The position numbers were made by a program, and so were the translations under genes. The notes beneath the pieces are model-generated. The model had not been told where the DNA came from. It saw only the letters and a list, made by a program, of their open reading frames with translations, and made no database searches. Shown here piece after piece: positions 34,798 to 43,430 of a DNA stretch of 64,000 bases. Each line of letters opens with the position of its first letter. Positions within the stretch are counted from its first letter, which is position 1. The DNA is taken from NCBI GenBank assembly GCA_963678775.2, contig CAXXGR010000004.1, positions 124,001-188,000 of the forward strand, in the 5' to 3' direction. This stretch comes from JBFHIJ01 sp963678775 (GTDB lineage Bacteria; Bacteroidota; Ignavibacteria; Kapaibacteriales; UBA2268).

Positions 34798-37347
34798 ATG
34801 GAAGGAAATTTTTCTAATAGGGTAAACGAAGTAATCAAGTTAAGCCGAGAAGAAGCAATTCGATTGGGACATGATTACATTGGCACAGAACATCTGCTCC
34901 TTGGTATTATCAGGGAAGGCGAGGGAATTGCTTGCCAAATCCTTAAAAATCTTGGCTCGGATTTATACAAACTTAAAAAAAGTATAGAAGAAACTGTAAG
35001 ACCTTCTACTTCCACTCTTACCATAGGTAATATCCCGCTTACAAAGCAAGCGGAAAAAGTTCTCAAAATTACTTATTTGGAAGCGAAGTTATATAAATCT
35101 GATATGATAGGCACTGAGCACTTGCTTTTGTCTCTCCTTAGAGATGACGAAAATATCGCTGCTCAGATATTGTTCCAATTTACTATCAACTATGATTCTG
35201 TAAGGAAAGAACTGGATAATATTATCAGCGGGAACCCCTCTCCTCCTCCGCCTCAGCAGCATTCTACAAAATCTACTAAGCAAACTAAGGAAAGAGTAAA
35301 AACTCCTGTACTTGATAACTTTGGTAGAGATTTGACTAAGCTCGCTATGGAGGACAAACTGGATCCGGTAATAGGTAGGCAAAAGGAAATCGAACGTGTC
35401 TCTCAGGTACTTTCTCGTCGCAAGAAAAACAACCCTGTCCTTATTGGAGAGCCGGGAGTTGGTAAAACTGCAATAGTAGAAGGCTTAGCTCTGAGAATCA
35501 TTAAAAAACAAGTATCTCGTGTGCTTTTCGACAAGCGAATCGTTACGCTTGACCTTGCTTCTCTTGTAGCAGGAACTAAGTACAGAGGTCAGTTCGAAGA
35601 AAGAATGAAAGCTGTCATCAATGAACTCGAAAAAGCAAAAGATGTAATTCTATTTATTGATGAGATACATACCATTGTTGGCGCAGGCGGAGCCTCCGGC
35701 TCGCTCGATGCCTCAAATATGTTTAAACCGGCACTTGCTCGCGGTGATATACAGTGTATCGGAGCTACTACTTTAGACGAATACAGACAAAATATTGAAA
35801 AAGATGGTGCTTTGGAGCGCCGTTTCCAAAAAATACTTGTGGAACAACCTTCTATCGAAGAAACTAGAATTATCTTAGATAAAATCAAAGACAGATATGA
35901 AGAACACCACAACGTAGTATACTCTGAAGATGCATTGGACACTTGCGTAAGGCTCGCTGAAAGATATATATCTGACAGAATGTTCCCTGATAAAGCTATT
36001 GACGTATTAGACGAGGCAGGCGCAAGAGTGCATTTGTCCAATATCTCAGTGCCTGTGCATATTTTAGAATTTGAACAAAAAATAGAAGATATTAAACTTG
36101 AGAAGAACCAAGTTGTAAAACAGCAAAACTTCGAAGAAGCTGCCAGACTTCGCGACTCCGAAAAACGCTTACAAGCGGAATTAGAAGAAGCAAAAGAAGC
36201 ATGGGAAAAACAAGTTTCCGAAAAAGTCTATCCTGTGACTGAAGATGATATCTCTGACATTGTTGCTATGATTACAGGTGTACCTGTAAACAAAGTCGCA
36301 GAAAGCGAATCTAAAAAACTTCTTCAACTTGCTGATGATCTTAAGAAAATGGTTGTAGGTCAGGACAATGCTATTCATGAACTTGCTAAAGCTATCAGAA
36401 GGGCTAGAGCCGGACTTAAAGATCCGTCTAGACCTATTGGCTCGTTTATGTTTTTAGGACCTACCGGTGTCGGTAAAACAGAACTTGCCAAAGCCTTAGC
36501 TCGTGTTATGTTTGACTCAGAGGACGCTCTTATCAGAGTGGACATGAGTGAATACATGGAGAAATATAGTGTATCCAGATTCGTAGGAGCCCCTCCGGGA
36601 TATGTAGGCTATGAAGAAGGTGGCCAGCTTACCGAAAAAGTAAGACGTAAACCTTATAGCATCATACTACTTGATGAGATAGAAAAAGCTCACCCGGATG
36701 TATTTAATGTGCTTCTTCAAGTGTTTGATGATGGACAGCTTACTGACGGTAACGGTAGAAAAGTAGACTTCAAAAATACTATCATTATTATGACTTCTAA
36801 CGTTGGTACGAAAGACGTTAAAGCAGGCGGTAAAATCGGTTTTTCCGAAAACACCCCTGATAGTGAGTACGATGCGATCAAAAATACAATCGAAGATTCT
36901 GTTAAAAATATATTCAATCCTGAATTTATTAATAGAATAGATGATTTGATTATATTTCGCAAACTTACTAAAGATAATATATACGGTATTATAAAAATTC
37001 AGCTTGACATGTTAAAAACTAGAATGAAAGTCAATAACATGACTTTGGAATTTGATCAGGCAGCTATGGATATGCTGGTAGACAAAGGTTTTGACGACAA
37101 ATATGGCGCGAGACCTTTGAGAAGAGCTCTTCAGAAACACGTAGAAGATGAACTGGCTGAAGAAATGCTAAAAGGCAATCTGCTACCAGGAGCTCAGATA
37201 GTAGGAACTCTTAATAAAGAAACTAATAAAATCGAATATAATTTCAACGGTGGCGAAAAGGTTATCGATGAACGGAATTTGGATACTCCAATTATAGAAG
37301 AAAAAGAAAACTTCGATATTAAACCAAGAGATATGAACGAAAATTAG
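34798..37347 (+). CDS. clpC: ATP-dependent Clp protease ATP-binding subunit ClpC
   Basis: 849 residues. Two N-terminal Clp repeats (IGTEHLLLGIIREGEG and IGTEHLLLSLLRDDEN), AAA+ domain 1 with Walker A GEPGVGKT, a UVR motif in the middle domain (NFEEAARLRDSEKRLQ), then AAA+ domain 2 with Walker A GPTGVGKTELAKALA and Walker B SIILLDEIEKAHPDVF. The UVR motif and length mark ClpC rather than ClpA or ClpB. It unfolds proteins for ClpP, encoded at 971-1594. A proline-rich linker (SPPPPQQ) separates the N-domain. Followed by a strong terminator. Confidence 0.96.
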   Translation: MEGNFSNRVNEVIKLSREEAIRLGHDYIGTEHLLLGIIREGEGIACQILKNLGSDLYKLKKSIEETVRPSTSTLTIGNIPLTKQAEKVLKITYLEAKLYKSDMIGTEHLLLSLLRDDENIAAQILFQFTINYDSVRKELDNIISGNPSPPPPQQHSTKSTKQTKERVKTPVLDNFGRDLTKLAMEDKLDPVIGRQKEIERVSQVLSRRKKNNPVLIGEPGVGKTAIVEGLALRIIKKQVSRVLFDKRIVTLDLASLVAGTKYRGQFEERMKAVINELEKAKDVILFIDEIHTIVGAGGASGSLDASNMFKPALARGDIQCIGATTLDEYRQNIEKDGALERRFQKILVEQPSIEETRIILDKIKDRYEEHHNVVYSEDALDTCVRLAERYISDRMFPDKAIDVLDEAGARVHLSNISVPVHILEFEQKIEDIKLEKNQVVKQQNFEEAARLRDSEKRLQAELEEAKEAWEKQVSEKVYPVTEDDISDIVAMITGVPVNKVAESESKKLLQLADDLKKMVVGQDNAIHELAKAIRRARAGLKDPSRPIGSFMFLGPTGVGKTELAKALARVMFDSEDALIRVDMSEYMEKYSVSRFVGAPPGYVGYEEGGQLTEKVRRKPYSIILLDEIEKAHPDVFNVLLQVFDDGQLTDGNGRKVDFKNTIIIMTSNVGTKDVKAGGKIGFSENTPDSEYDAIKNTIEDSVKNIFNPEFINRIDDLIIFRKLTKDNIYGIIKIQLDMLKTRMKVNNMTLEFDQAAMDMLVDKGFDDKYGARPLRRALQKHVEDELAEEMLKGNLLPGAQIVGTLNKETNKIEYNFNGGEKVIDERNLDTPIIEEKENFDIKPRDMNEN

Positions 37348-37373
37348 AATATAAGATATTCCCGATTTTAATG

Positions 37374-37409
37374 AGCCTCTGCTTTACAAAAGCAGGGGCT
37401 TTTTTTTAT
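37374..37409 (+). terminator. Intrinsic terminator after clpC
   Basis: AGCCTCTGCTTT ... AAAGCAGGGGCT stem followed by a run of eight T, 27 bp beyond the clpC stop codon. Confidence 0.88.
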
Positions 37410-37423
37410 CCACCATTGGAATA

Positions 37424-37607
37424 TTAAACCCGGATTTATCATTAGATGTCATTATAGTACAGTAAATGACCGTAGAACCAACAAGCATACTTACTTTCAC
37501 TGTAAAAAAATATTACGTAATTACTTATTGAACAAGGGGTTTCAACCACTTACCATTCAATAACTTTAAAGCTTTTATATCTTTTCTAATGACAAATCTC
37601 GAATTAA
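37424..37607. mobile_element. MITE-like palindromic element, copy 2
   Basis: About 184 bp, same orientation as 31653-31834 and alignable along its length (shared blocks: TCATTAGATG, GACCGTAGAA, GAACAAGGGGTTTCAACC). Terminal inverted repeats are GGATTTATCATTAGA at the left and TCTAATGACAAATCTC at the right. The interior hairpin is degraded compared with copy 1. It sits between the clpC terminator and the terminator of the convergent barrel gene. Confidence 0.65.
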
Positions 37608-37632
37608 ACTAGTTCCTATAGATAGAAATATA

Positions 37633-37678
37633 TAAAAAAAACTCGACTACAAAGTTATATATAGCCGAGTTTTTTTTA
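37633..37678 (-). terminator. Intrinsic terminator after the barrel protein gene
   Basis: ACTCGGCTATATATAAC ... GTAGTCGAGT on the minus strand followed by TTTTTTTTA. T tracts on both sides make it potentially bidirectional. Confidence 0.82.
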
Positions 37679-37700
37679 TATCAAATTTTCAATTATTTTA

Positions 37701-38285
37701 CTAAAATCCTATCCCCAAACCAACACCATATACAACATAAACTGTGCTTTCTATAATATCTGCACTAATGGTAGGTGTGATTGAAAATTGCTGATAATGA
37801 AAGTCATAGCCCGCACCAAATCTCACGAAAAAGTGTGAGTTAGATTCTACTACATTTTCCTCCAAATTACTTTCCCCACCGGCTAAAATCCTATCTTGAG
37901 GCATAAGCTTTTGAGCGGTCGGCGTCTCTCCTGTAGGTGTAGCATGATCTACAGCGCTGGCAGTAATATAACCGGGAGCAAAATACACCTTCAAACCCTG
38001 CCAAGGATGTACAAATAGAGGCAATGCTGCTATATATTCAGTGTGCTCTGCCATTACTATTTCACCTATCACACCCACACCCACATTTGGAGTAGTATGG
38101 ATAAAGCGGTATTCATAATCTATACCAAGTGTAAAGTTAAACTCAAAAGCAATATCTGTATCTGTAGTGCCGCCCAGAAATATTCCGGCATGATGAGGAT
38201 GTACTTCTTGCTCATGGCTTTCCTGTGCCGAAAGATTTACAAATGACGCAAATGTTACAAATATTCCCAGTATCAAATATTTCAT
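37701..38285 (-). CDS. Small outer-membrane beta-barrel protein next to carbonic anhydrase
   Basis: 194 residues. A signal peptide (MKYLILGIFVTFASFVNLSA) is followed by a His/Glu-rich start (ESHEQEVHPHHAGIFLG) and then alternating polar/apolar strands (FEFNFTLGIDYEYRF, VGVGVIGEIVMA, LKVYFAPGYITA), ending in VYGVGLGIGF. This fits an eight-stranded outer-membrane barrel. It starts immediately after the carbonic anhydrase stop codon (0 bp spacing), so the two are co-translated. The substrate is unknown; the His cluster may bind metal or act as a pH sensor. Confidence 0.7.
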   Translation of the reverse strand: MKYLILGIFVTFASFVNLSAQESHEQEVHPHHAGIFLGGTTDTDIAFEFNFTLGIDYEYRFIHTTPNVGVGVIGEIVMAEHTEYIAALPLFVHPWQGLKVYFAPGYITASAVDHATPTGETPTAQKLMPQDRILAGGESNLEENVVESNSHFFVRFGAGYDFHYQQFSITPTISADIIESTVYVVYGVGLGIGF

Positions 38286-39254
38286 TTAAGCCCCCTTTTT
38301 GCGAATAAAAATAAAGATAATTCCACCTGCAATCAGCGAGACTAACAGCATAAAACTGCCCATATAAATCATACCCGGTGTAGATAAGAAATCTTTTTCT
38401 ATAACAGGGACTTCAAATTTATTCATATCAGTAGGACCGGCTTTTTTATCTTTACCGGATTTCAGTAGTTCTGCCTGATGCGGATGCTGCCCCAGCCATC
38501 TTACCTTACCTGTTTCTATGTCGTAAATAGCACCAATAACTGCAAGTTTACCTTTAGCAACAAGCTCTCTGGCATCTTTCGAAAAGTAGAATAAGTCACT
38601 TACAGATTGCCAAACATTCTCTTCTATTGCATAAGGTATCAAATCCTCCCCTTTGTAGAAATTATATTTAGCTTCTGCTTTTTTTACTGCTGGTACTATA
38701 TTATCTACAAGAGCAGGGATATTTCCATGTACTTTATCATTCATTGTGACAGCCGTTACCGCACCGCAATGAGTGTGACCCAACACTACCATTACGGGAG
38801 TGCTTAGGTGAGCTATACCATACTCTATGGAGCCTATTTCATCAACATCGCTGACATTACCTGCCACTTTTATAACAAACAAATCTCCAATGCCCTGGTC
38901 AAAAAGAATTTCAACAGGAACTCTGGAATCCGAGCATGCCATAACAGTCGCAAATGGTTTTTGGCCTTCAGTTCCGGTATTATATCGAACTCCTTCGTCC
39001 AATCGAGGGTGCACTGATCTGCCTTCTAAAAATCGCAAATTACCTGCTTTTAGCTTCTCTATTGCCATTTTTACTTCACCACTATACTCTTCCGCGGCAT
39101 GTTCTTCAGCAGGCTGTTCTCCATTAGCTTCAGATTCTGATTCAGTTGCATGTTCAGTGTTATCAGTATGCGTATCATGACTTTCGGATTCCGAAGTAGC
39201 AAGTATAACACAGGGTACAAACAAAAGTAAAAAAACAAGATTAGCGAGTTTCAT
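38286..39254 (-). CDS. Exported, membrane-anchored beta-class carbonic anhydrase
   Basis: 322 residues, longer than typical beta-carbonic anhydrases (about 200-230). A signal peptide (residues 1-19) precedes an acidic, His-containing low-complexity linker (21-60) and the catalytic domain. Zinc ligands and dyad: Cys107-x-Asp109-x-Arg111 (ACSDSRVP) and His160-x-x-Cys163 (LGHTHCGA). The C-terminus has a membrane helix (YMGSFMLLVSLIAGGIIFIFI) and a basic end (RKKGA), predicting a periplasmic enzyme tethered to the inner membrane. It interconverts CO2 and bicarbonate. It is in an operon with the barrel protein downstream. Confidence 0.88.
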   Translation of the reverse strand: MKLANLVFLLLFVPCVILATSESESHDTHTDNTEHATESESEANGEQPAEEHAAEEYSGEVKMAIEKLKAGNLRFLEGRSVHPRLDEGVRYNTGTEGQKPFATVMACSDSRVPVEILFDQGIGDLFVIKVAGNVSDVDEIGSIEYGIAHLSTPVMVVLGHTHCGAVTAVTMNDKVHGNIPALVDNIVPAVKKAEAKYNFYKGEDLIPYAIEENVWQSVSDLFYFSKDARELVAKGKLAVIGAIYDIETGKVRWLGQHPHQAELLKSGKDKKAGPTDMNKFEVPVIEKDFLSTPGMIYMGSFMLLVSLIAGGIIFIFIRKKGA

Positions 39255-39605
39255 ATATTCTCCATTTTAAGTTATTATCTAATATAGCGTACTTATTCTT
39301 AAAATATTTTGGCAATTGCAATTTCACAATCATGCTATATAAATATAATTTTCAAACAAATACCAATTACTATTGAGATATCTTTATAAAAGTATATTCA
39401 AACAGACTAAGTTCATCCAATATCGGCATATAAAATATATATCATAATAATTATAACATAAAATTAATTAGGTAAATGACAAATTGAAGTTAACTTTGTA
39501 TACAACTGTGAAATATTGTCAACCTATCAATTTTAGATTCTTTATTTCCACTAATTAGATAACAATCATTTTTCTTGCCAATTTATATTATGTTTGGGAG
39601 ATAGT
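39255..39605. other. Divergent intergenic region before the aldehyde dehydrogenase gene
   Basis: About 350 AT-rich bp between carbonic anhydrase (minus) and aldehyde dehydrogenase (plus). It holds a small palindrome TTGTATACAA at 39496-39505 that could be an operator. No gene is seen. Confidence 0.45.
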
Positions 39606-41093
39606 ATGGAAAAATTTAAAAATTACATCAACGGACAGTGGGTCGAAGCCATGTCCGGTAAAACATTTCAGAACATTAACCCCGCCAATAAAGAAGACAT
39701 CATTGGCGAATTTGCTCTTTCTGATCAAGCTGACGTAGATAACGCAGTTAAAGCTGCTAAAGAAGCATATAAAACTTGGAAAAAAATCCCTGCACCAAAA
39801 CGTGGCGATTTGCTCAAAAAAGCAGGTGACATATTTGTTAGACGCAAAAAAGAACTTGCTGAAATAATGACTCGCGAAATGGGTAAACCTACTTTCGAAA
39901 CCGAAGGTGACGTACAGGAAGCTATAGATACTGCTTTCTATGCAGCCAGTGAAACTCGTCGTCTTTTTGGTTTCACCGCTCCATCTGAAATGGATAACAA
40001 GATGAACATGTCTTTCAGAGTTCCTTTAGGTGTTTGCGGTATTATTACTGCTTGGAACTTCCCGGTAGCTGTTCCTTCTTGGAAAATCCTTCCGGCATTG
40101 GCTGCAGGTAACACTGTTGTCTATAAACCTTCTAAAGAATCACCTCACTCAGGTGTAATCTTTGCAGAAATATTAGAAGAAGCAGGCTTCCCTAAGGGCG
40201 TATTTAATTTATTGACAGGTAAAGGCTCCATGGGTAACCTAATGGTAGAACACCCTGATATCGATCTTATCGGTTTCACTGGTTCTACTAATATTGGTTT
40301 CCAAATTGGTGAAATTTGCGGTAGAACTAATAAAAAATGCTCTCTTGAAATGGGCGGTAAAAATGCTCAAATCGTGATGGCAGACGCAAATATGGAAATA
40401 GCTATCGAAGGTGCATTATGGGGTGCTTTTGGTACTACCGGTCAAAGATGTACTGCTACTTCTCGCTGCATCGTGCACAAAGATGTATACGATGAATTCT
40501 TAGAAAAGATGAAAGCAAGAGCAGAAAAATTAAAATTGGGATATGGTCTTCTTAAAGAAACAGAAGTTGGCCCGGTTATCCACGAAGGCTCATTGCAAAA
40601 CTGCTTAAACTATGTAGACATAGCTGTAAAAGACGGCGGTAGATTAGTTACAGGCGGTAAAAGAGCTACTGAAGGCGAATTAGCAAAAGGTTATTTCATG
40701 CAGCCTACTATCATCGCTGATGTGACTAAAGACCACACTATCTTCAACGAAGAAATTTTCGGCCCTGTGCTTGCTGTAACTAAATGTGACTCGTTAGATG
40801 ATGCTATCGAATTGCAAAATCATTGCGAATTTGGTCTTTCCTCTGCTATCTTTACTCGTGACGTAAACGCTGCATTTAAAGCTATCAGAGACATCGAAGC
40901 CGGCATTACTTATATCAATGCTCCTACTATCGGCGCTGAAGCTCACATGCCTTTTGGCGGAGTCAAAGGCACTGGTAACGGCCACAGAGAAGGTGGATGG
41001 ACTGTATTTGATATCTTCACAGAATGGAAAACTGTTTACGTGGACTACTCTGACAAGCTTCAAAGAGCTCAAATAGATAACTATGACGACTAA
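39606..41093 (+). CDS. NAD(P)-dependent aldehyde dehydrogenase
   Basis: 495 residues from the ATG at 39606, which follows GGGAGATAGT; a TTG 12 bp upstream is in frame but unlikely. Hallmarks: AWNFPVAVPSWKILPAL, the cofactor-site lysine in YKPSKESP, GFTGSTNIG, the general base Glu in LEMGGKN and the nucleophile Cys in GTTGQRCTATSR, and the C-terminal MPFGGVKGTGNGHREGG. It oxidises an aldehyde to the acid in the cytoplasm. The family includes the ALDH7-type semialdehyde dehydrogenases; the substrate cannot be assigned. Transcribed alone, with its own terminator. Confidence 0.9.
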   Translation: MEKFKNYINGQWVEAMSGKTFQNINPANKEDIIGEFALSDQADVDNAVKAAKEAYKTWKKIPAPKRGDLLKKAGDIFVRRKKELAEIMTREMGKPTFETEGDVQEAIDTAFYAASETRRLFGFTAPSEMDNKMNMSFRVPLGVCGIITAWNFPVAVPSWKILPALAAGNTVVYKPSKESPHSGVIFAEILEEAGFPKGVFNLLTGKGSMGNLMVEHPDIDLIGFTGSTNIGFQIGEICGRTNKKCSLEMGGKNAQIVMADANMEIAIEGALWGAFGTTGQRCTATSRCIVHKDVYDEFLEKMKARAEKLKLGYGLLKETEVGPVIHEGSLQNCLNYVDIAVKDGGRLVTGGKRATEGELAKGYFMQPTIIADVTKDHTIFNEEIFGPVLAVTKCDSLDDAIELQNHCEFGLSSAIFTRDVNAAFKAIRDIEAGITYINAPTIGAEAHMPFGGVKGTGNGHREGGWTVFDIFTEWKTVYVDYSDKLQRAQIDNYDD

Positions 41094-41123
41094 ATTTTAA
41101 TCTGATATATTATAAAGCATATA

Positions 41124-41156
41124 AGACCGTAGGCGAAATGCCTGCGGTTTTTTTTG
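41124..41156 (+). terminator. Intrinsic terminator after the aldehyde dehydrogenase gene
   Basis: GACCGTAGGC-GAAA-TGCCTGCGGT followed by seven to eight T, about 30 bp past the stop codon. GAAA tetraloop-like hairpin with a T tract. Confidence 0.88.
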
Positions 41157-41310
41157 TATTAGTCAATTTTAGAAATTATTGGCTCAAATATTTTCTGCTA
41201 TAAAAAATCCTCAAACCTCTTCTTGCATAGAAAATTATTATTCCCAATTTTCTAAACATATTTTGTTATATTTCACATCTGTATTTACTAATATTATCTT
41301 AACTATAGCC

Positions 41311-41862
41311 ATGAAAACTATGCATATCATATTACTTATTCTGATAACATTCCATACTACTTTAGTGGCTGACGAACTTGTGATTGGTCTGGAAAGTGCA
41401 ATGCAAAAAGACGCAGATCATGTTACTCAGCTCTGCCTCGGAGGGAGCTCTCTGTCAGATTTGCCTGATTTTTTATGTGAACTTACTAAGTTGACTTATC
41501 TAAATATAGCTCAAAATAAATTAACAGCTTTACCTCCTTGTTTTTTGAATTTTGATAAACTAGAAGAACTCAACCTATCAGCAAACTATCTGCAGGATAT
41601 TTCAGCTTTAAAACAAATGAAATCACTCAAAATTTTAGATTTGTCTCTAAACGATTCTTTAGATATAAATGACCTTGATATTTTAAGTGATTTGGAGCAA
41701 CTCAGGCACTTAGATTTAAGTTATCTAAATTTAAATCACTTACCGCAATCTATCTATTTGCTAAAAAATCTAAAAGAGCTTATATTGACAGGAAACACGA
41801 TTACAAAAAAAGATTTAGAAATTTTGAAACAAAACAACCGAAACATACATATTATTATATAA
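41311..41862 (+). CDS. Exported leucine-rich-repeat protein
   Basis: 183 residues from the ATG at 41311, which starts a signal peptide (MKTMHIILLILITFHTTLVA); the longer open frame beginning at 41179 has no good start. About five leucine-rich repeats with the LxxLxxLxLxxNxLxxLP pattern (LTYLNIAQNKLTALPP, LEELNLSANYLQDIS, LKILDLSLND, LRHLDLSYLNLNHLPQ). Such proteins bind partners through the solenoid; no enzyme domain. It is 8 bp upstream of a FKBP gene and probably heads a small operon. Confidence 0.78.
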   Translation: MKTMHIILLILITFHTTLVADELVIGLESAMQKDADHVTQLCLGGSSLSDLPDFLCELTKLTYLNIAQNKLTALPPCFLNFDKLEELNLSANYLQDISALKQMKSLKILDLSLNDSLDINDLDILSDLEQLRHLDLSYLNLNHLPQSIYLLKNLKELILTGNTITKKDLEILKQNNRNIHIII

Positions 41863-41870
41863 GGACCAAT

Positions 41871-42599
41871 ATGAAAAAGATAATTTTAGCATTTATTGCT
41901 CTCACTTTCGTGACAGCTTGTCAGCAAAATACTCAAACAGCAAAAGACACTTTAAGTGATTATAAACCAAAAACAGAATCTGAAAGACTCAGCTATTCAA
42001 TGGGCAACCAATTTGGCAAAGAGCTCGCTAACGACCAAAGAGCTTATGACATGGACGCCATGCTTGCAGGCATAAAAGCTGCTTGGTCTAAATCAGAAAC
42101 CTCCTTAACTGAAGAGGAGATGACTATGATTATCAAAGAGCAAATGAAAAAAGAAAGAGAAGAAAAAGTCAAAGCACGCGATGAACGATGGGAAGCCAGA
42201 AACAAATTGGGTGAATTTTACCAACTGCATTCTAAACAGTATCTTGAAAATCACGCCAAAGAAGAGGGTGTGAAAATAACTGACTCAGGCTTGCATTATA
42301 AACATATAGTTGTGGGCCAAGGTAAATCTCCTAAAATGGGCGATCAGGTAGAAATACAGATCAAAGGCAATTTTATAGATGGCAAAGAATTTGAAAATAC
42401 TTATACCAGACAACCCGTACATGTAAAAATCGGAGCTAACTCCAAAGGGCTCGACGAAGCTCTAATGATGATGAAAGCAGGAGGCAAATCAGAATTTGTA
42501 ATCCCTGAAGAATTGGGTTATGGTGCAGAAGGTGCCGGATTGACAATACCGCCACATGCGATATTAATTTACGAAATTGAACTTTTAAAAGTACTTTAG
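41871..42599 (+). CDS. FKBP-type peptidyl-prolyl isomerase lipoprotein (FkpA/Mip-like)
   Basis: 242 residues. A lipoprotein signal (MKKIILAFIALTFVTAC, Cys17), an N-terminal helical dimerisation part (SERLSYSMGNQFGKEL, typical of FkpA/Mip) with a long charged helix at about 80-110, then a FKBP domain (GDQVEIQIKGNFIDGKEF ... VIPEELGYGAEGAGLTIPPH). It should assist protein folding in the periplasm or at the outer membrane. It lies between the leucine-rich-repeat gene and an exported protein gene, all on the plus strand. Confidence 0.9.
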   Translation: MKKIILAFIALTFVTACQQNTQTAKDTLSDYKPKTESERLSYSMGNQFGKELANDQRAYDMDAMLAGIKAAWSKSETSLTEEEMTMIIKEQMKKEREEKVKARDERWEARNKLGEFYQLHSKQYLENHAKEEGVKITDSGLHYKHIVVGQGKSPKMGDQVEIQIKGNFIDGKEFENTYTRQPVHVKIGANSKGLDEALMMMKAGGKSEFVIPEELGYGAEGAGLTIPPHAILIYEIELLKVL

Positions 42600-42678
42600 C
42601 ATTTTTGAGTTTGTTTTTTATAACTTTTAGTCTTAACTTTTAAAAAATATGAGTTTAATCCTATATATGGAAAGTGCT

Positions 42679-43326
42679 ATGAAATCTTTATTTTTTGCGA
42701 TGGTAATAGTTGCCCTTTTGCTCCCTTTAACAACTATTGAGTCTAACGCTCAATTCTGGGAAGGCTCTACTGAGCAAGAAGAAAAAACTGAGAAAACTGA
42801 AACTACTGAAGAAAACCCGGACGGAACTACCGGTTGGGGCGATGAGTGGAAAGGTAATAAAATCTCTAAAGAAGATTACCCTTACTATAGAGAATCTTTT
42901 GATACTACTTTCACTGACGTAGATTTTGCTACTGTTTGGAATTCAATTATCGAAGTTTGTGATGCTGAAAAAATATTCTTTATTACAAAACGAACTAAAC
43001 AAGATGATGAAGGTCTTTACAAAGGCATTATCAAATCTGACTACTTCATTTTTGTAGATGGTGCTGATGACACGTATGACATATTAAAAAAATACAGCTT
43101 TAAGGATCTACCTTTTATTCGTGGTGGCATTTGGCAAAACGGTCGCGTGCAGTATAAAATGATTCTAAAGGAAGAATCTGACGGTACCGTAAACTTAGTG
43201 ATTAAATGCGAAATAAGCGGTTACGAGTCACTTGTGACTGAAGAAGTATCATTTTGGAGCTCCAACGGATACTTCGAAACACAGATTTTAGACAAAATTG
43301 GTAAACAGGTTACTGCTAATAAATAG
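42679..43326 (+). CDS. Exported protein of unknown function, BamC/helix-grip-like C-terminus
   Basis: 215 residues from the ATG at 42679, which follows GGAAAG and begins a signal peptide (MKSLFFAMVIVALLLPLTTI ... SNAQ). A short Glu/Thr-rich linker (EQEEKTEKTETTEENP) is followed by a compact alpha/beta domain: DVDFATVWNSIIEVCDAEK, then paired strands and YKMILKEESDGTVNLVIK. The pattern (helix, then strands) resembles the helix-grip folds of BamC-like proteins, but this is only an impression. No catalytic residues are evident. It is last in the run with the FKBP gene and is followed by a terminator. Confidence 0.6.
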   Translation: MKSLFFAMVIVALLLPLTTIESNAQFWEGSTEQEEKTEKTETTEENPDGTTGWGDEWKGNKISKEDYPYYRESFDTTFTDVDFATVWNSIIEVCDAEKIFFITKRTKQDDEGLYKGIIKSDYFIFVDGADDTYDILKKYSFKDLPFIRGGIWQNGRVQYKMILKEESDGTVNLVIKCEISGYESLVTEEVSFWSSNGYFETQILDKIGKQVTANK

Positions 43327-43341
43327 TTCCGAATATTTACC

Positions 43342-43382
43342 TAAAAAAGCGATACTCCTGAAAAGAAGTATCGCTTTTTTTG
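43342..43382 (+). terminator. Intrinsic terminator after the exported protein gene
   Basis: AAGCGATACT ... AGTATCGCTT stem followed by seven T; A tract on the other side, so it could also serve the convergent asnS gene. Confidence 0.88.
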
Positions 43383-43430
43383 TAAGAAAATGTATCTGAT
43401 ATATTTCTATGGTTTCATATCAAACCAAGC

